A stretch of 52,725 nucleotides of DNA. It comes from Ignavibacteria bacterium (GTDB taxonomy: Bacteria; Bacteroidota; Ignavibacteria; Tepidaquicellales; OLB5). This document shows, piece by piece, positions 1 to 9,857 of the stretch. The stretch spans positions 1 to 52,725 of the forward strand of contig JACSRQ010000160.1 in the NCBI GenBank assembly GCA_014879675.1, written 5' to 3'. The notes under the pieces are model-generated. The model was given only the letters and a program-made list of their open reading frames with translations, made no database searches and was not told the DNA's origin. The position numbers and the translations under genes are program-made. Each line of letters opens with the position of its first letter. Positions within the stretch are counted from its first letter, which is position 1.

Positions 1-198
1 AGCACATTAAGCACTGACGCAGTCAGCGCACTCCAAGAAAAGCAATCTTATGGATAGTAGTTTCTGTTTCATGTGCGACTCCGATGGAGTCGTACTGGGT
101 ATTAATGGTCTTTGCTATAAATGTGTGACCACTACGGGGTCAATCGTTCCGCGTGCCTGCTGCAGTCAACGCAATTCCGAAAGAAGCTAGTTAAAGCA
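1..198. repeat. Non-coding spacer with a palindromic dispersed-repeat-like segment
   Basis: No convincing ORF is seen. At 76-92 there is a perfect inverted repeat, CGACTCC-GAT-GGAGTCG, and at 126-142 a second, weaker one (TGACC...GGTCA). The paired motifs around actccgatggagt and ccactacggggt resemble short non-autonomous dispersed repeats seen between genes in several environmental phyla. That resemblance is from memory; copy number cannot be judged from one window. The segment lies downstream of the TamB gene and could also serve as its 3' end. Confidence 0.4.
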
Positions 199-3100
199 TC
201 AGAACTTAATCTTATATAATATTTTGATCTCGGTTGTAAGTAGGTCATTTTGGCTCGTTGTCAAAGCCTGTTTCTTTTCCTCGCGGGCAAACTCAAGCAG
301 AAGTGTTTCCGGCAGATTGAGGTTAAGCAGTTTGTTAAGCGGATAGTCAACTACAATTTCAAAATTCTTTACTTCCTTAAACAGCTTGCCGCCAAACTTA
401 ACTCTTGCATCGCCCAATTCCGATATCAGTTCAACATCGGTATCTTTAACATTTCCTTCGGTGTAGTTAAACTGTGCATCAACAATGAACGGAAGAATTT
501 CACGCACTGTCTGCGAAAGATAAGAAGATGCGTACAGTGAACCCACGGAAGCGCCGAGCGAAGAAGCTACTGCCGTTCTTTCGGATGCAGTAAGCTCGCT
601 TTTGAATCTGCCAAAAAGCAGATATGTAATGGCATCACTCTGTGCATCACTGCCTGCAACCTCGCTGCCATCCTGGTATAAGCCAAGTGATAGCTCGGGA
701 TTCTTAGGTGTTCCTTTGACTGTAATAACCACCTCAACTTCACTTGTTGTAACAGAACCGTATTGCTCAGTGTTCTTCTGACTCGAATATACTCCTTTAA
801 TATCCAGCTCTGGATTTCCAATATCCCCATCAAACTTGATATTGCTTTCATCTAGCTTGAAATCCCTGTAAAACCTGTAATATGAATCACCTGCGACATC
901 CACAGTACCAAACGCCTGCATTTGGCCATTGACTGTTTTTATATCAAGGTCAGCCTTCAGTTCGCCAAAGAGCCTATCCCTGGTAAGATTATTAAAATCT
1001 ATTGACGCATAGATATTATTTTCGGTTTTAACGTTCAGGTCAAGATTCACATACATTTCCCTGGAGCTATCAACTGCCATAAGGTAACGTGCTCTTTCAA
1101 ACGGATTCAGCAATGCATACTCTTCAGGTGTAATTAACAATGTGGAATCGCGGATAAAATTTGCAGAATCGTTACCTGCATCTATATATACAAAATTATC
1201 ATCCCCGGTATTGTAACCCGAGCCTTCCAGCGGGATTGATGAAATGGTAGCATCCTTTATCAGAAGCTGGCCTGAAACTAAAAGGCTATCGAGACTGCCC
1301 TCAATTTTAACCGGCGGTGTGCCAATCCCTGCAAGTATATAACCATATACTCCCATGTCATTTTGTTCTACATCAGTATCCAGCAGCACCATATCTCCCG
1401 TTGCCTGAATATCGATATCTGTGATCTTAAGGTCTTTAAAATCCAGGCTTCCCGATAAATCTATATGCCTTGAATCATCATTTTCATTGTATAACTTAAG
1501 GTTATCTAATACCAGTTTAAAATTATCCGTACTCATCGATGCCTCAAAGCTGTAATCCATTCCGGTTAAAGGAAGCAGATAAGCTCCTTCAGTTATTTTC
1601 AGGCTTCCAGTCAGTGCGGGGTCAGATGCAGTGCCTTTAGCAGAAAGATCAGCGTTCAGCACTCCCCGCAGGCTTGCGATCTGATTCACGAGCACACTGA
1701 AATAATCAAGTAAAAAGTTATTAGCCTTCAGGTTTATATCCACCGGCGAAGTTGAGATGCCGGTAAGTTGTGTAGTATCGCCACTAAGGGGATTTTTGTA
1801 TGGAATACGGGCCGTTATAATAAGGTCGCCTTTGTTTTCAGCATTCTGAAACTTTACATTAGCTTTGGCTTCGTCATTTTCATAATTTACTTTTGCAGTT
1901 ATTACTCCAATATCACTTTCCCTATATTTAAGTGTATTGGTATTTAATTCAGTTGAAAGCACCGGCGCCTGCATATTACCCTTAAATGTAACAAGCAGTT
2001 TGGTTAACTCACCTTCTATATCTTCATCAGCTGATATCAAGTACGATGAATCTGCCTGATTAATTATTGAAGCTATATCGGTGATCTTCATATTACTGCC
2101 TTCGATCTTGAGATCACTATCTTCATTAATTGCTAAATACCCGTTCATATCGAGTATAGCATTTCTGCTTTTGATCTTAAACTGCTCAAAGTTAAACATA
2201 TCAGCATTCTGCACTGTAAATATCCAGTTTCCGCTGTTCTCTATCCTGAAGCCCGAGTAGTCCGCCAGCACGGTATCCAGATCAGCCCTGATGCTGCCCG
2301 CAGAAAACTGCAGGTTACCCTGAATGTTTGCTTTTGCAGAACTATCCATACCTGCTTTAACAACGAAATCCGCAGTATTGCCTGCCATATTATATTTAAG
2401 CAGCAATGAATCAAACGAGTTTGCACCAAAAGAGATCTTATCGCTTGTCGTATTGAGGTTAACTATCATGCCGCCTAAGCCTGATGAATACTTATTGTTC
2501 AGATCAAGGTTACTTTTTATATTCTTCACTATGATCACAGTATCTCCGTAGGAAAAATCTTTTACATCAAGCCTGGTAACGGATGTAAACTCATCAGCGG
2601 AATTTTTCATCTCACCATTCACATTCCCGGTAAAACTTATGCCGAACGGCTGTAAGACTCTTTGCAGCTTAACGCTATCCTTAGAAACTAAGCTATACTT
2701 CAGTCCAAAATCACCCGTATTAGTGTAAACATTTTCGGTGCCGGTGCTTATCATAGAGTCATTTCCAAGGCTTTCCGTAAACATCTGCTGAGTTCGGCTG
2801 ATGTTATACATCAAAGCATCAATTATCCTGTCAATTTTGAAACTGCCTTCTGCATTAAACTCTGCCATATCTGTAACCAGCTTCACCCTGCCCGATGAAT
2901 TATTATTAACGATCTCAGCATCAACGGGTGTTTGAGGAATTTCGTATTCGCCAAAATTTGATTCGCTTATATCGAGCTTATACACCCCATTAATATTTTC
3001 CGGGGAAATACCCCTGCCGTTTACATCAAATGTAAAGTTCAGGTTACTCTTGCTATCAGCATCTCCCGTTACCCGTGATATATCTAAACCGCGAACATTA

Positions 3101-4698
3101 CCTTTCAAATTGTAACTTGGGCTATTCATATTGGAGATGTTTACCATTCCCTTAATATCCGCATTTCCCATTGAAGAATTGTGCCTGATATTTAAGGTAA
3201 TTGCTCCCCTGCGTGCATTAATAGTGCCTGCAGAAGACCTCACATCATATTTACCGACTCTGGAGCCGGTCATAGAATATGTTACATTTGCCCGCATACT
3301 GTTCAGATCAAATCCAGTGCCGTCAAACTTCGCTGTCAGATTTATTCCGCCGCCAAGCGATCTATCCTTCAATATCCTTCCAAGATCGAGAGCGCGAGTA
3401 TTTACATAACCTGAATAGATTTCTTTATCCAGATCGAGGTTGGCGAATCCATCGGCATAACCCGCATCAGTATTAACAATAAATTCAGAGCTGAATGCTG
3501 AAGTTGAGCCTTTATATTTCAGGTCTGCTCTTATCGTTCCAATATTCGAGAAATCAGGTATTCCGCCGGTATAAATCTGATTCACATCTGCTGAGTTAAT
3601 GACTATATCCTTGCCCGTAACATCGAAATACAGGCTATCCGGATTCTGCAGGTTTTTGATATTACCTTTGAGATTTATCACCGAATTCTCAAGCCTGACT
3701 GTAATATTTTCAGCATTCAGATCGCCATATTTCCCGCTTGCATCAAGCTTTACAGCTGCCACGCTATCAAGGAAATCAATTTCAGGCAGAAAAAACGTAA
3801 GATCATCAAAATTAAACTTCAGTATGTCAATGCTTAGATCTACTTGTTTATTACCCAGATCTTCATATACGAAATCATAAAAAGGATTAAACTTTTCTGC
3901 ACGCATATGGTATATTTTCACATCACTCCTGTTTGTCAGAAGTTCAAAGCCCCATATTTCGGTTAATGTATCTTTTTCGTTGAGGTTAACATTGAACTTT
4001 AGTTTATGCAGGTCGAAATCAGAGTTTGTATTAAAAGAGAGATTGTTAAGTGTAACTGATTTATAGTCACGGTAATATTTTGCGCTGATATCAAGGTTAA
4101 GCTCAGAAATATCCGTATTATTGAAGTCGAAGGAAGTTAGGATGTTTCTTTTTTCTTTCCACCATGGCGCGGTTTCCGTGGAATCTCCCGCAACACGAAT
4201 GAAACCGTTCTCAATTTTCATATTTTCAACACTAACATCCCACTCAAACGGTGAGCTTTCGGAAGTATCGATCACATCAGATCTGAATAAATTCTCAAAA
4301 TTCCATATGAGCGAATCACCGGATTTTATCTTTTCGGCTGAGATAAACGGTTCCTTCAAGGTAAGCTGACTTACTGTAATACGATTATCGAGCAATCCCC
4401 AAACATCATACTTAACTTCCATATAGTTGAACCGCAGCAAAGTATCATCCTTTACAGTGATATTCCCGCCGGTAAGCTTCATCCCGTCAAAAATATTACC
4501 CGTCAACGATTCAGCGTTTAAGCGGTTGCCGTTCTTTTCTTCGGAACTGTTCAGCTTATCAAGTGTAAACTCCAGGGCATACTGATTGAATGTATCTGTT
4601 TGAATGAAGATCAGTATAGCGACAACCAGTACTATCACCGAACCAACAAACCAAAGAAGGATCTTCCCGCCGATACGTACAAATTTCGGTAATGCCAT
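199..4698 (-). CDS. tamB: TamB/DUF490-like translocation and assembly module protein
   Basis: A 1499-residue protein with one N-terminal membrane anchor (about residues 12-33), then long stretches of repeating beta-strand sequence typical of the AsmA/TamB superfamily. The C-terminal ~350 residues look like the conserved TamB domain, with a 'YLLFGRF' segment near residue 1380 and a strand-rich tail ending in 'KIKF'. TamB-type proteins span the periplasm and act in outer-membrane protein assembly or phospholipid transport, usually with the BamA-like TamA. No tamA is visible here. The ATG at 4698 overlaps the stop codon of the upstream YihY gene by one base (TAATG), so translation is probably coupled. 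Length and order suit the family; the exact role in this phylum is inferred. Confidence 0.85.
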   Translation of the reverse strand: MALPKFVRIGGKILLWFVGSVIVLVVAILIFIQTDTFNQYALEFTLDKLNSSEEKNGNRLNAESLTGNIFDGMKLTGGNITVKDDTLLRFNYMEVKYDVWGLLDNRITVSQLTLKEPFISAEKIKSGDSLIWNFENLFRSDVIDTSESSPFEWDVSVENMKIENGFIRVAGDSTETAPWWKEKRNILTSFDFNNTDISELNLDISAKYYRDYKSVTLNNLSFNTNSDFDLHKLKFNVNLNEKDTLTEIWGFELLTNRSDVKIYHMRAEKFNPFYDFVYEDLGNKQVDLSIDILKFNFDDLTFFLPEIDFLDSVAAVKLDASGKYGDLNAENITVRLENSVINLKGNIKNLQNPDSLYFDVTGKDIVINSADVNQIYTGGIPDFSNIGTIRADLKYKGSTSAFSSEFIVNTDAGYADGFANLDLDKEIYSGYVNTRALDLGRILKDRSLGGGINLTAKFDGTGFDLNSMRANVTYSMTGSRVGKYDVRSSAGTINARRGAITLNIRHNSSMGNADIKGMVNISNMNSPSYNLKGNVRGLDISRVTGDADSKSNLNFTFDVNGRGISPENINGVYKLDISESNFGEYEIPQTPVDAEIVNNNSSGRVKLVTDMAEFNAEGSFKIDRIIDALMYNISRTQQMFTESLGNDSMISTGTENVYTNTGDFGLKYSLVSKDSVKLQRVLQPFGISFTGNVNGEMKNSADEFTSVTRLDVKDFSYGDTVIIVKNIKSNLDLNNKYSSGLGGMIVNLNTTSDKISFGANSFDSLLLKYNMAGNTADFVVKAGMDSSAKANIQGNLQFSAGSIRADLDTVLADYSGFRIENSGNWIFTVQNADMFNFEQFKIKSRNAILDMNGYLAINEDSDLKIEGSNMKITDIASIINQADSSYLISADEDIEGELTKLLVTFKGNMQAPVLSTELNTNTLKYRESDIGVITAKVNYENDEAKANVKFQNAENKGDLIITARIPYKNPLSGDTTQLTGISTSPVDINLKANNFLLDYFSVLVNQIASLRGVLNADLSAKGTASDPALTGSLKITEGAYLLPLTGMDYSFEASMSTDNFKLVLDNLKLYNENDDSRHIDLSGSLDFKDLKITDIDIQATGDMVLLDTDVEQNDMGVYGYILAGIGTPPVKIEGSLDSLLVSGQLLIKDATISSIPLEGSGYNTGDDNFVYIDAGNDSANFIRDSTLLITPEEYALLNPFERARYLMAVDSSREMYVNLDLNVKTENNIYASIDFNNLTRDRLFGELKADLDIKTVNGQMQAFGTVDVAGDSYYRFYRDFKLDESNIKFDGDIGNPELDIKGVYSSQKNTEQYGSVTTSEVEVVITVKGTPKNPELSLGLYQDGSEVAGSDAQSDAITYLLFGRFKSELTASERTAVASSLGASVGSLYASSYLSQTVREILPFIVDAQFNYTEGNVKDTDVELISELGDARVKFGGKLFKEVKNFEIVVDYPLNKLLNLNLPETLLLEFAREEKKQALTTSQNDLLTTEIKILYKIKF

Positions 4699-5651
4699 TA
4701 GTGGTTTGACCTGATTATTTTTTGACGCTGTTTTTCGGTTGCAGTTTTAACAAGTTCAGAAACTTTAGGCACAACCAAGCCATCGCCATTTGCAATAAGC
4801 TCCTTACCGCTGTATCTCTTCCGGTAAACCTGCGTAAGCTCTGCACCGAAGAAAAGTATCAGCCCTGAGTAATATATCCAAAGGAATATTATAACCAGCG
4901 ATGCTGCCGCGCCATATGTTGAAGCATAGGAACTGCTTCCCAGATATAAGCCGATAAGGTATTTGCCTATCGAAAAAAGTACAGATGTAATACCCGCTCC
5001 AAGCCAAACATAGCGCCAGGAGATCAAAACATCGGGGAGTACTTTGTAAATCAGCGCGAAAAGTATTGTTATTACGATCAGTGATGCGGCATTATTCAGT
5101 ATAAATGCGATCGGTATCAGTGAAGGGAACATTTCAGCCATAAACTCATTGAGCAATGCTATTGCTGAGTTGATCATCAGCGAAACCATTAACAGAAATC
5201 CTGTTGCCACAACCATAGAAAAAGATATAATCCGGTTTCTTATGAACATTTTGAGTCCCTTACCGGGCTTTGGCTCTACTCCCCAAACCATATTGAGAGA
5301 TTCCTGCAGTTCTACAAACACACCGATAGAACCAAATACCAGCAGTATGACACTGAATATAGTGGCAAATATACCAGTTGTAGTATTAGAAGCACCCTTT
5401 ATTATTGTTTCCATCATCTGCGCTCCATCAGAGCCGATCATGTTTTTCAATTCAAAAAACAACTGGCCTTTTGCAGCTTCTTCTCCAAAGATGAATCCTG
5501 CAATAGCAATTACAATGATCAATAAAGGTCCCAGTGAAAAAGCAGCGTAATAGGAAAGTGCGGCAGCCATTTTGAAACCCTTATCATCCAGCATTTCAAA
5601 GTATGCCTCCGTGATAAGAGAAGGAATAGATTTGATACTGAATTTATTCAA
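4698..5651 (-). CDS. YihY/BrkB family inner-membrane protein
   Basis: A 317-residue polytopic membrane protein of the YihY/virulence factor BrkB family (older texts call some members RNase BN, which is not supported here). The N-terminal 'AAALSYYAAFSLGPLLI' segment (residues 29-45) is the family signature, followed by about six hydrophobic segments and a basic tail. The reading frame begins with TTG at 5651, preceded by an AGGAG-like sequence; it overlaps the end of the upstream glycosyltransferase by 8 bases. An internal ATG (Met21) is an alternative but would cut into the conserved start. The protein is predicted to lie in the inner membrane; transport substrate unknown. Its close packing with tamB suggests an envelope role. 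Confidence 0.85.
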   Translation of the reverse strand: MNKFSIKSIPSLITEAYFEMLDDKGFKMAAALSYYAAFSLGPLLIIVIAIAGFIFGEEAAKGQLFFELKNMIGSDGAQMMETIIKGASNTTTGIFATIFSVILLVFGSIGVFVELQESLNMVWGVEPKPGKGLKMFIRNRIISFSMVVATGFLLMVSLMINSAIALLNEFMAEMFPSLIPIAFILNNAASLIVITILFALIYKVLPDVLISWRYVWLGAGITSVLFSIGKYLIGLYLGSSSYASTYGAAASLVIIFLWIYYSGLILFFGAELTQVYRKRYSGKELIANGDGLVVPKVSELVKTATEKQRQKIIRSNH

Positions 5652-7902
5652 CCTGCAGCTCCTGTCTTATCCTGTACATCCTGTGCAATGAAGTAAGCCA
5701 GCTTACAGTTGACTCCGCACCCTGGTTCTGGTTTGTGAGTGCAGCGGTAAGTCCGTCAAAGCAGCCGCCTGTGGTGAAGTCGTACATCGGTTCCTGGCGT
5801 TCATTGTTGCCGAGAAACCAGCTAAAGGTTAATCCCATTTTGTTTATCCACTCCATATCTTCGGTTATGAGATACGCCTGGTAGCAGGCATCAATTATAG
5901 AGGGAATCTCAACCGGCTGCTGGTCAAATCTGGCCTTTTCGCCATTTTTGTGATACCAGCCGTCATTACCTATCAATGATACTATATTCTTTTCTTTATC
6001 GTGTATGATATCATACATCCATGTAAGTGACTCAAGCCCCGAATAAAGGTAGTTACTGTTCTTGAAATATGTGCCGCCCATTAACAGAGCCTGTGAAAGA
6101 CGCGCATTATCGTAGGTGAGGCTTTCTTCAAACCATTTCCAGCTTTCAGTAGAAGTTTCCATGTATCTTTCGTACAAAGTTTCAAGCATACGTTTGCAAA
6201 TTCTTTTTACTTCCCTTGCACCGGAAAACTTTTGAAGATAAAATATACAGCCCATTATAATATGAGCAATTGCGCGCAGTGAACCGAACTTCTCCATGTT
6301 TTTCAGGGAGGAATCGAACAATGTTTTGCACAGAGCAAGGTGCGAATGGTTCTCTGCATTTTTGATAAAATATCCCAGCACGAACATCGTTCTGCCATTG
6401 GAGTCTTCTGTCCCCTTCTCATCAAGCCACTTTCTATCGTAACTCATGAAATTCCTGAAAAGACCGACCTCCTTATTATATGCATAGTGTATAAATGTAA
6501 TATAAGTGTACATTAGCTGATCAGCCTGTGGATCGCGGAATAAATACTTGTTCAAAATAACCACAAGCAGAGCACGGCAATTGTCATCGATACAGTAGCC
6601 TTCGTTCCGGTTTGGGATAGAAAAAACTGAATGCTGCAGAATTCCCGTAGAATCTGTTATATTTCTCAGGTGAGAAAGGTTTGGCTCAGGCAGCGATGGT
6701 ATAAGTTTGTAACTGGGTGATTTTATCAGGCTGTTAGTGTTAATGGTATACTCTGCAGCCGCCTGCTGAAAAATTTCATAGTAACTTTTGGCAACTTCCG
6801 GCCAAATCATTTTTCTGCCGGTTTCATAAGAATTTCTGCGGAGGCGGTTCCTTTTGTTTTCATCGCTCAAAAGGTCTTTAAGGGAGTTCGAAAGTGAACC
6901 GGGTTCATTGTGAGAATATAAAACCCCTCTTTCATCCCGCAGGAGCTCCTGGGCGTACCAGTATGGAGTTGAAACAATTGCCTTTCCGGATGCAAGAGCA
7001 TAAGTTAAAGTACCCGATACGATCTGCTCCATGTTGTGGTAAGGGGATACATAAATATCGCTCATCAGAAGGAACTCCAGGAGCTCTTCTGTATTGACGA
7101 ACCTGTTTATGAATATTACATTGTTTTCCAGCCCCTTTTTTTTAACAAGATTTTCAAGGCTGTTACGGTATGACTCGCCATACTGCTTACGAACATGAGG
7201 ATGAGTTGCACCGAGGATAATATAAGAAACATCCGGATGATCCTTCACTACATCGGCGAGTGAATTTATTACATCTTCAATACCTTTGCCCGGACTTAGC
7301 AGCCCGAAAGTGAGTATAACTTTTTTTTCAGTAAGCTGAAATTTATCCTTATAATATGTTGTATCAAGAAAAGGAACATCATGTGCTCCGTGAGAGATGA
7401 ATTTAATGTTTGCTTCCGGCACACCGTACACATCTTTCAGCATTCCCAGTGCTTTTTCTGACTGCACTACCATAAACGAGGAATACCTGTTTATTTCCTG
7501 AATTACTTTGAGCTGGTCATCATCGGGATGCTCGAGGACGGTGTGCAGCGTTGTTACAACCGGCTTCTTCAGGTTTTCAAGCAGGTAAAGGATATGCGAA
7601 CCTGCTTCACCGCCGTATAAGCCGAACTCATGCTGAAGGTTTATTATATCTTTATCTGATAGATTCAGATAATATGCTGCTTCCTTGAAGTCATTGATGC
7701 TTTTATCTTTGATCTCAAACTTCACTTCTTCGGGATATTTGTATCCCTCAGGTATATCGTTCAGAGCAGTTACACTTACTTTAAGATTTACGCCATTGCT
7801 CAGGTTCCTGAATGAGTTTGCAAGGTCGTTCGTGAAAGTGGCTATTCCGCACTGCCTGGGTATATATGAAGAAATGAATGAAACTCCGAATGATTTGCTC
7901 AT
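5644..7902 (-). CDS. Glycosyltransferase family 4 protein with C-terminal helical (toroid-like) half
   Basis: About 752 residues from the ATG at 7902, five bases after the stop of the GH130 gene; an in-frame ATG at 7941 would overlap that gene. The N-terminal ~390 residues are a GT-B glycosyltransferase: 'RQCGIATFT' near the start, 'TFGLLSPGKGI' at the start of the second Rossmann fold, and 'SGTLTYALASGKAIVSTPYWYA' split across the donor-binding region. The remaining ~350 residues are helix-rich with aromatic and charged motifs ('FEESLTYDNARLSQALL', 'STVSWLTSLHRMY') like alpha/alpha-toroid sugar-binding folds. I do not recognise a named family for this half. Linked to a GH130-type enzyme, it probably makes or recycles a mannoside-type glycan or solute; this is inference. 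Confidence 0.75.
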   Translation of the reverse strand: MSKSFGVSFISSYIPRQCGIATFTNDLANSFRNLSNGVNLKVSVTALNDIPEGYKYPEEVKFEIKDKSINDFKEAAYYLNLSDKDIINLQHEFGLYGGEAGSHILYLLENLKKPVVTTLHTVLEHPDDDQLKVIQEINRYSSFMVVQSEKALGMLKDVYGVPEANIKFISHGAHDVPFLDTTYYKDKFQLTEKKVILTFGLLSPGKGIEDVINSLADVVKDHPDVSYIILGATHPHVRKQYGESYRNSLENLVKKKGLENNVIFINRFVNTEELLEFLLMSDIYVSPYHNMEQIVSGTLTYALASGKAIVSTPYWYAQELLRDERGVLYSHNEPGSLSNSLKDLLSDENKRNRLRRNSYETGRKMIWPEVAKSYYEIFQQAAAEYTINTNSLIKSPSYKLIPSLPEPNLSHLRNITDSTGILQHSVFSIPNRNEGYCIDDNCRALLVVILNKYLFRDPQADQLMYTYITFIHYAYNKEVGLFRNFMSYDRKWLDEKGTEDSNGRTMFVLGYFIKNAENHSHLALCKTLFDSSLKNMEKFGSLRAIAHIIMGCIFYLQKFSGAREVKRICKRMLETLYERYMETSTESWKWFEESLTYDNARLSQALLMGGTYFKNSNYLYSGLESLTWMYDIIHDKEKNIVSLIGNDGWYHKNGEKARFDQQPVEIPSIIDACYQAYLITEDMEWINKMGLTFSWFLGNNERQEPMYDFTTGGCFDGLTAALTNQNQGAESTVSWLTSLHRMYRIRQELQVE

Positions 7903-7906
7903 AATT

Positions 7907-8863
7907 CTATTTCTGCTTTCTAATGAAGTCCAGTACTTCATGAATTGAAGCTGTTGCTATTGCCATAGTTGTATCAGCAGCTCCATAGTACATTATTAAT
8001 TGGTCACCTTTAAGTACAACTCCGCATGGAAATGTAACATCAGGTACATCTCCCACTCTTTCATAATATTCGATTGGCCCAAAGACCCATTCATCGCATC
8101 GTTTGATAATTTTGCTCGGGTCATCAAGATCCAGCAGCGCAAGTCCGAGCCTGTAAAGAGAGCCGGCCGCTGTGGTTTTGACGCCATGATAAATTATCAG
8201 CCAGCCTTCTGAAGTTTCAATAGGCTGAGGTCCGAGCCCGACTTTATATGCATCCCACCAGCTTCCGGATCTTGCAGGAAGCAATACCGCGCTATCTCCC
8301 CAGTGTTTCAGGTCAGGTGAAAATGACATCCAAATGTGCGCACCCAGCATATAGCTTGTTGGCGAAGGCCTGTGCAGCAATACATACCTGCCATTGAACT
8401 TTCGGGGAAATAAAGACGCATCCTTATCATCAGGAGGCATCACAACACCATATCTTCTGAAGCTTTCGAAATCTTCAGTTGTGGCCAGTGAAACAAGGGG
8501 TCCGCTTTTTGAAAATGAGGTATAAACAATTGCATACCTGTTTTCGTGTTCAAGCTTCACGATCCTGGGGTCTTCCAAACCATATTTTTCTTCAGGATAT
8601 TCATCCGGCTGCGGCGCCAATGTTGGCTGCTTGTCAATTTTCCAGTCTGTAAAACCATCAACACTGGTTGCCTTACATAAATGCGAGAAACCTCTCATAT
8701 CTTCAACCCTGGCGAGCAATAATATCTTGCCGTCATAAACTGTAGCAGCTGCATTAAATACTGCATTTACCCTGTATGGCCACATTGATGGCATAAGCAC
8801 AGGATTTCCTTCGTAACGTTTAAACAGCATATTTTCCTGATAAATACCGACCATTTTTTCCAC
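7907..8863 (-). CDS. GH130-type beta-mannoside phosphorylase/glycosidase
   Basis: A 318-residue five-bladed beta-propeller protein resembling glycoside hydrolase family 130 (beta-1,4-mannooligosaccharide phosphorylases and relatives). Seen in order: 'RYEGNPVLMP' near residue 16, 'VFNAAATVYDGKILLLARVE' (residues 34-53), 'GLEDPRIV' near residue 95, and 'YHGVK' near residue 225, each matching conserved propeller strands of GH130. Family members phosphorolyse or hydrolyse beta-mannosides, usually in the cytoplasm; no signal peptide is visible. Start is uncertain: ATGs exist at residues 1, 4 and 12. Immediately downstream is the glycosyltransferase fusion, and the pair probably works on one glycan. 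Substrate cannot be told from sequence. Confidence 0.8.
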   Translation of the reverse strand: MEKMVGIYQENMLFKRYEGNPVLMPSMWPYRVNAVFNAAATVYDGKILLLARVEDMRGFSHLCKATSVDGFTDWKIDKQPTLAPQPDEYPEEKYGLEDPRIVKLEHENRYAIVYTSFSKSGPLVSLATTEDFESFRRYGVVMPPDDKDASLFPRKFNGRYVLLHRPSPTSYMLGAHIWMSFSPDLKHWGDSAVLLPARSGSWWDAYKVGLGPQPIETSEGWLIIYHGVKTTAAGSLYRLGLALLDLDDPSKIIKRCDEWVFGPIEYYERVGDVPDVTFPCGVVLKGDQLIMYYGAADTTMAIATASIHEVLDFIRKQK

Positions 8864-8891
8864 AATAGATTCCCTCTTTTTAGTTTATAAA

Positions 8892-9005
8892 TTAATGCTT
8901 GCCATCGCCTTTTTTACCGTATCTTCGTGCGGTAATCCAGATCCAGTAAGCATAACCGCCCCATGCTGCAAGCCCTATTAATGCTGCGACTACTATGAAT
9001 TCCAT
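8892..9005 (-). CDS. Tiny single-pass membrane protein (37 aa)
   Basis: An ORF of 37 codons plus stop between the GH130 gene and the methyltransferase. It begins MEFIVVAALIGLAAWGG and ends in a basic tail (ARRYGKKGDGKH). One hydrophobic helix followed by positive charges suggests a single-pass inner-membrane peptide. An AGAGG sequence lies 8-12 bases before the ATG, supporting translation. I recognise no family. It is one of at least eight tiny membrane ORFs in this window. Confidence 0.55.
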   Translation of the reverse strand: MEFIVVAALIGLAAWGGYAYWIWITARRYGKKGDGKH

Positions 9006-9027
9006 GTTTTACCTCTTAGTTTTAGAA

Positions 9028-9816
9028 TCAATTTTCATTGCTGTAATTACCCAGCTCAATTGCTTTTTCAGAGCGCTGTGCAATCATTCTGAAAATATTG
9101 ATGAGACCGTCCGAGTCTTTCTGGAGTGCTTCCGCAATAGCATCCATTTTCTTTTTTTGCGAAAAGTCACGGATGTATTCTGCTTTAATAAAGTCATTTT
9201 GGGGAGTAATCTCGGAGTTCATTATTTTCAAATGCCCGGTTTTATTCCACATTTTAACCCACCATTCCAAAGAATGCACGAAGTACCACTTATCCTGGTA
9301 ATTGTGCCTCAGGAACTCCGGGAGTTCAAAAAGATAATTAATCTCTTTATTAAAACAAATATCGACAATGCCTATTATTCCTCCCGGTTTAAGGAACTGG
9401 GAAATGTACGGAGTGAATCTTTCATCTGTGCCGAAATACATATATGAATCTACGGCAACGATAGCATCGAAAAAACATGGCGGGAAAGGCAGCTCTTTAG
9501 CGTTGAGCTTTAATGGAAAAACACTGTGCTCACAGTTCATTTCCTTGATCCGCCGGAAGTTCTCCGATGGCTGAATATACTGGTCAATTGCCCAAACTTC
9601 TACACCAAATTCTTTGGCTAAAAATATGGCGCTTACACCTGTTCCGCAGCCAAGATCCAGAACACGCATACCCTCCCTGAATTCCATTACTTCGGTAAGG
9701 CTTTCCAGGTTGTATAATACATTTTCGCCAAGTGAATTCTGCCTGATCCAGGCGTGGTCATATGATTCGCTTAATGGGAAGAGTGTCTTTCTGATATTTG
9801 CTGAATTTGAGTTCAT
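9028..9816 (-). CDS. Class I SAM-dependent methyltransferase
   Basis: A 262-residue soluble protein with the class I methyltransferase fold. Motif I is 'VLDLGCGTG' (about residues 54-62), followed by an acidic residue at the end of strand 2 ('VWAIDQ'), and a post-motif 'FFDAIVAVDSYMYFG' and 'LKPGGIIGIVD'. These mark SAM binding; the overall pattern resembles small-molecule or lipid methyltransferases of the UbiE/cyclopropane-synthase-like group. The substrate cannot be assigned. The gene is in line with the GH130/glycosyltransferase genes downstream and the small stress-type genes upstream, separated by 40-odd bases on the upstream side. Confidence 0.8.
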   Translation of the reverse strand: MNSNSANIRKTLFPLSESYDHAWIRQNSLGENVLYNLESLTEVMEFREGMRVLDLGCGTGVSAIFLAKEFGVEVWAIDQYIQPSENFRRIKEMNCEHSVFPLKLNAKELPFPPCFFDAIVAVDSYMYFGTDERFTPYISQFLKPGGIIGIVDICFNKEINYLFELPEFLRHNYQDKWYFVHSLEWWVKMWNKTGHLKIMNSEITPQNDFIKAEYIRDFSQKKKMDAIAEALQKDSDGLINIFRMIAQRSEKAIELGNYSNEN

Positions 9817-9857
9817 CTTTAACCCTTTCTTTTGGTTTCAATAGTTAGGGATTTTGA

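Noticed and set aside
2241-2551. Antisense ORFs inside the TamB gene and similar ones inside the kinases and kdp genes
   Set aside because: They are shadows of real genes: no Shine-Dalgarno, atypical composition and no recognisable domains.
4698-5651. RNase BN annotation for the YihY-type gene
   Set aside because: It is a polytopic membrane protein; ribonuclease activity was an old misassignment.
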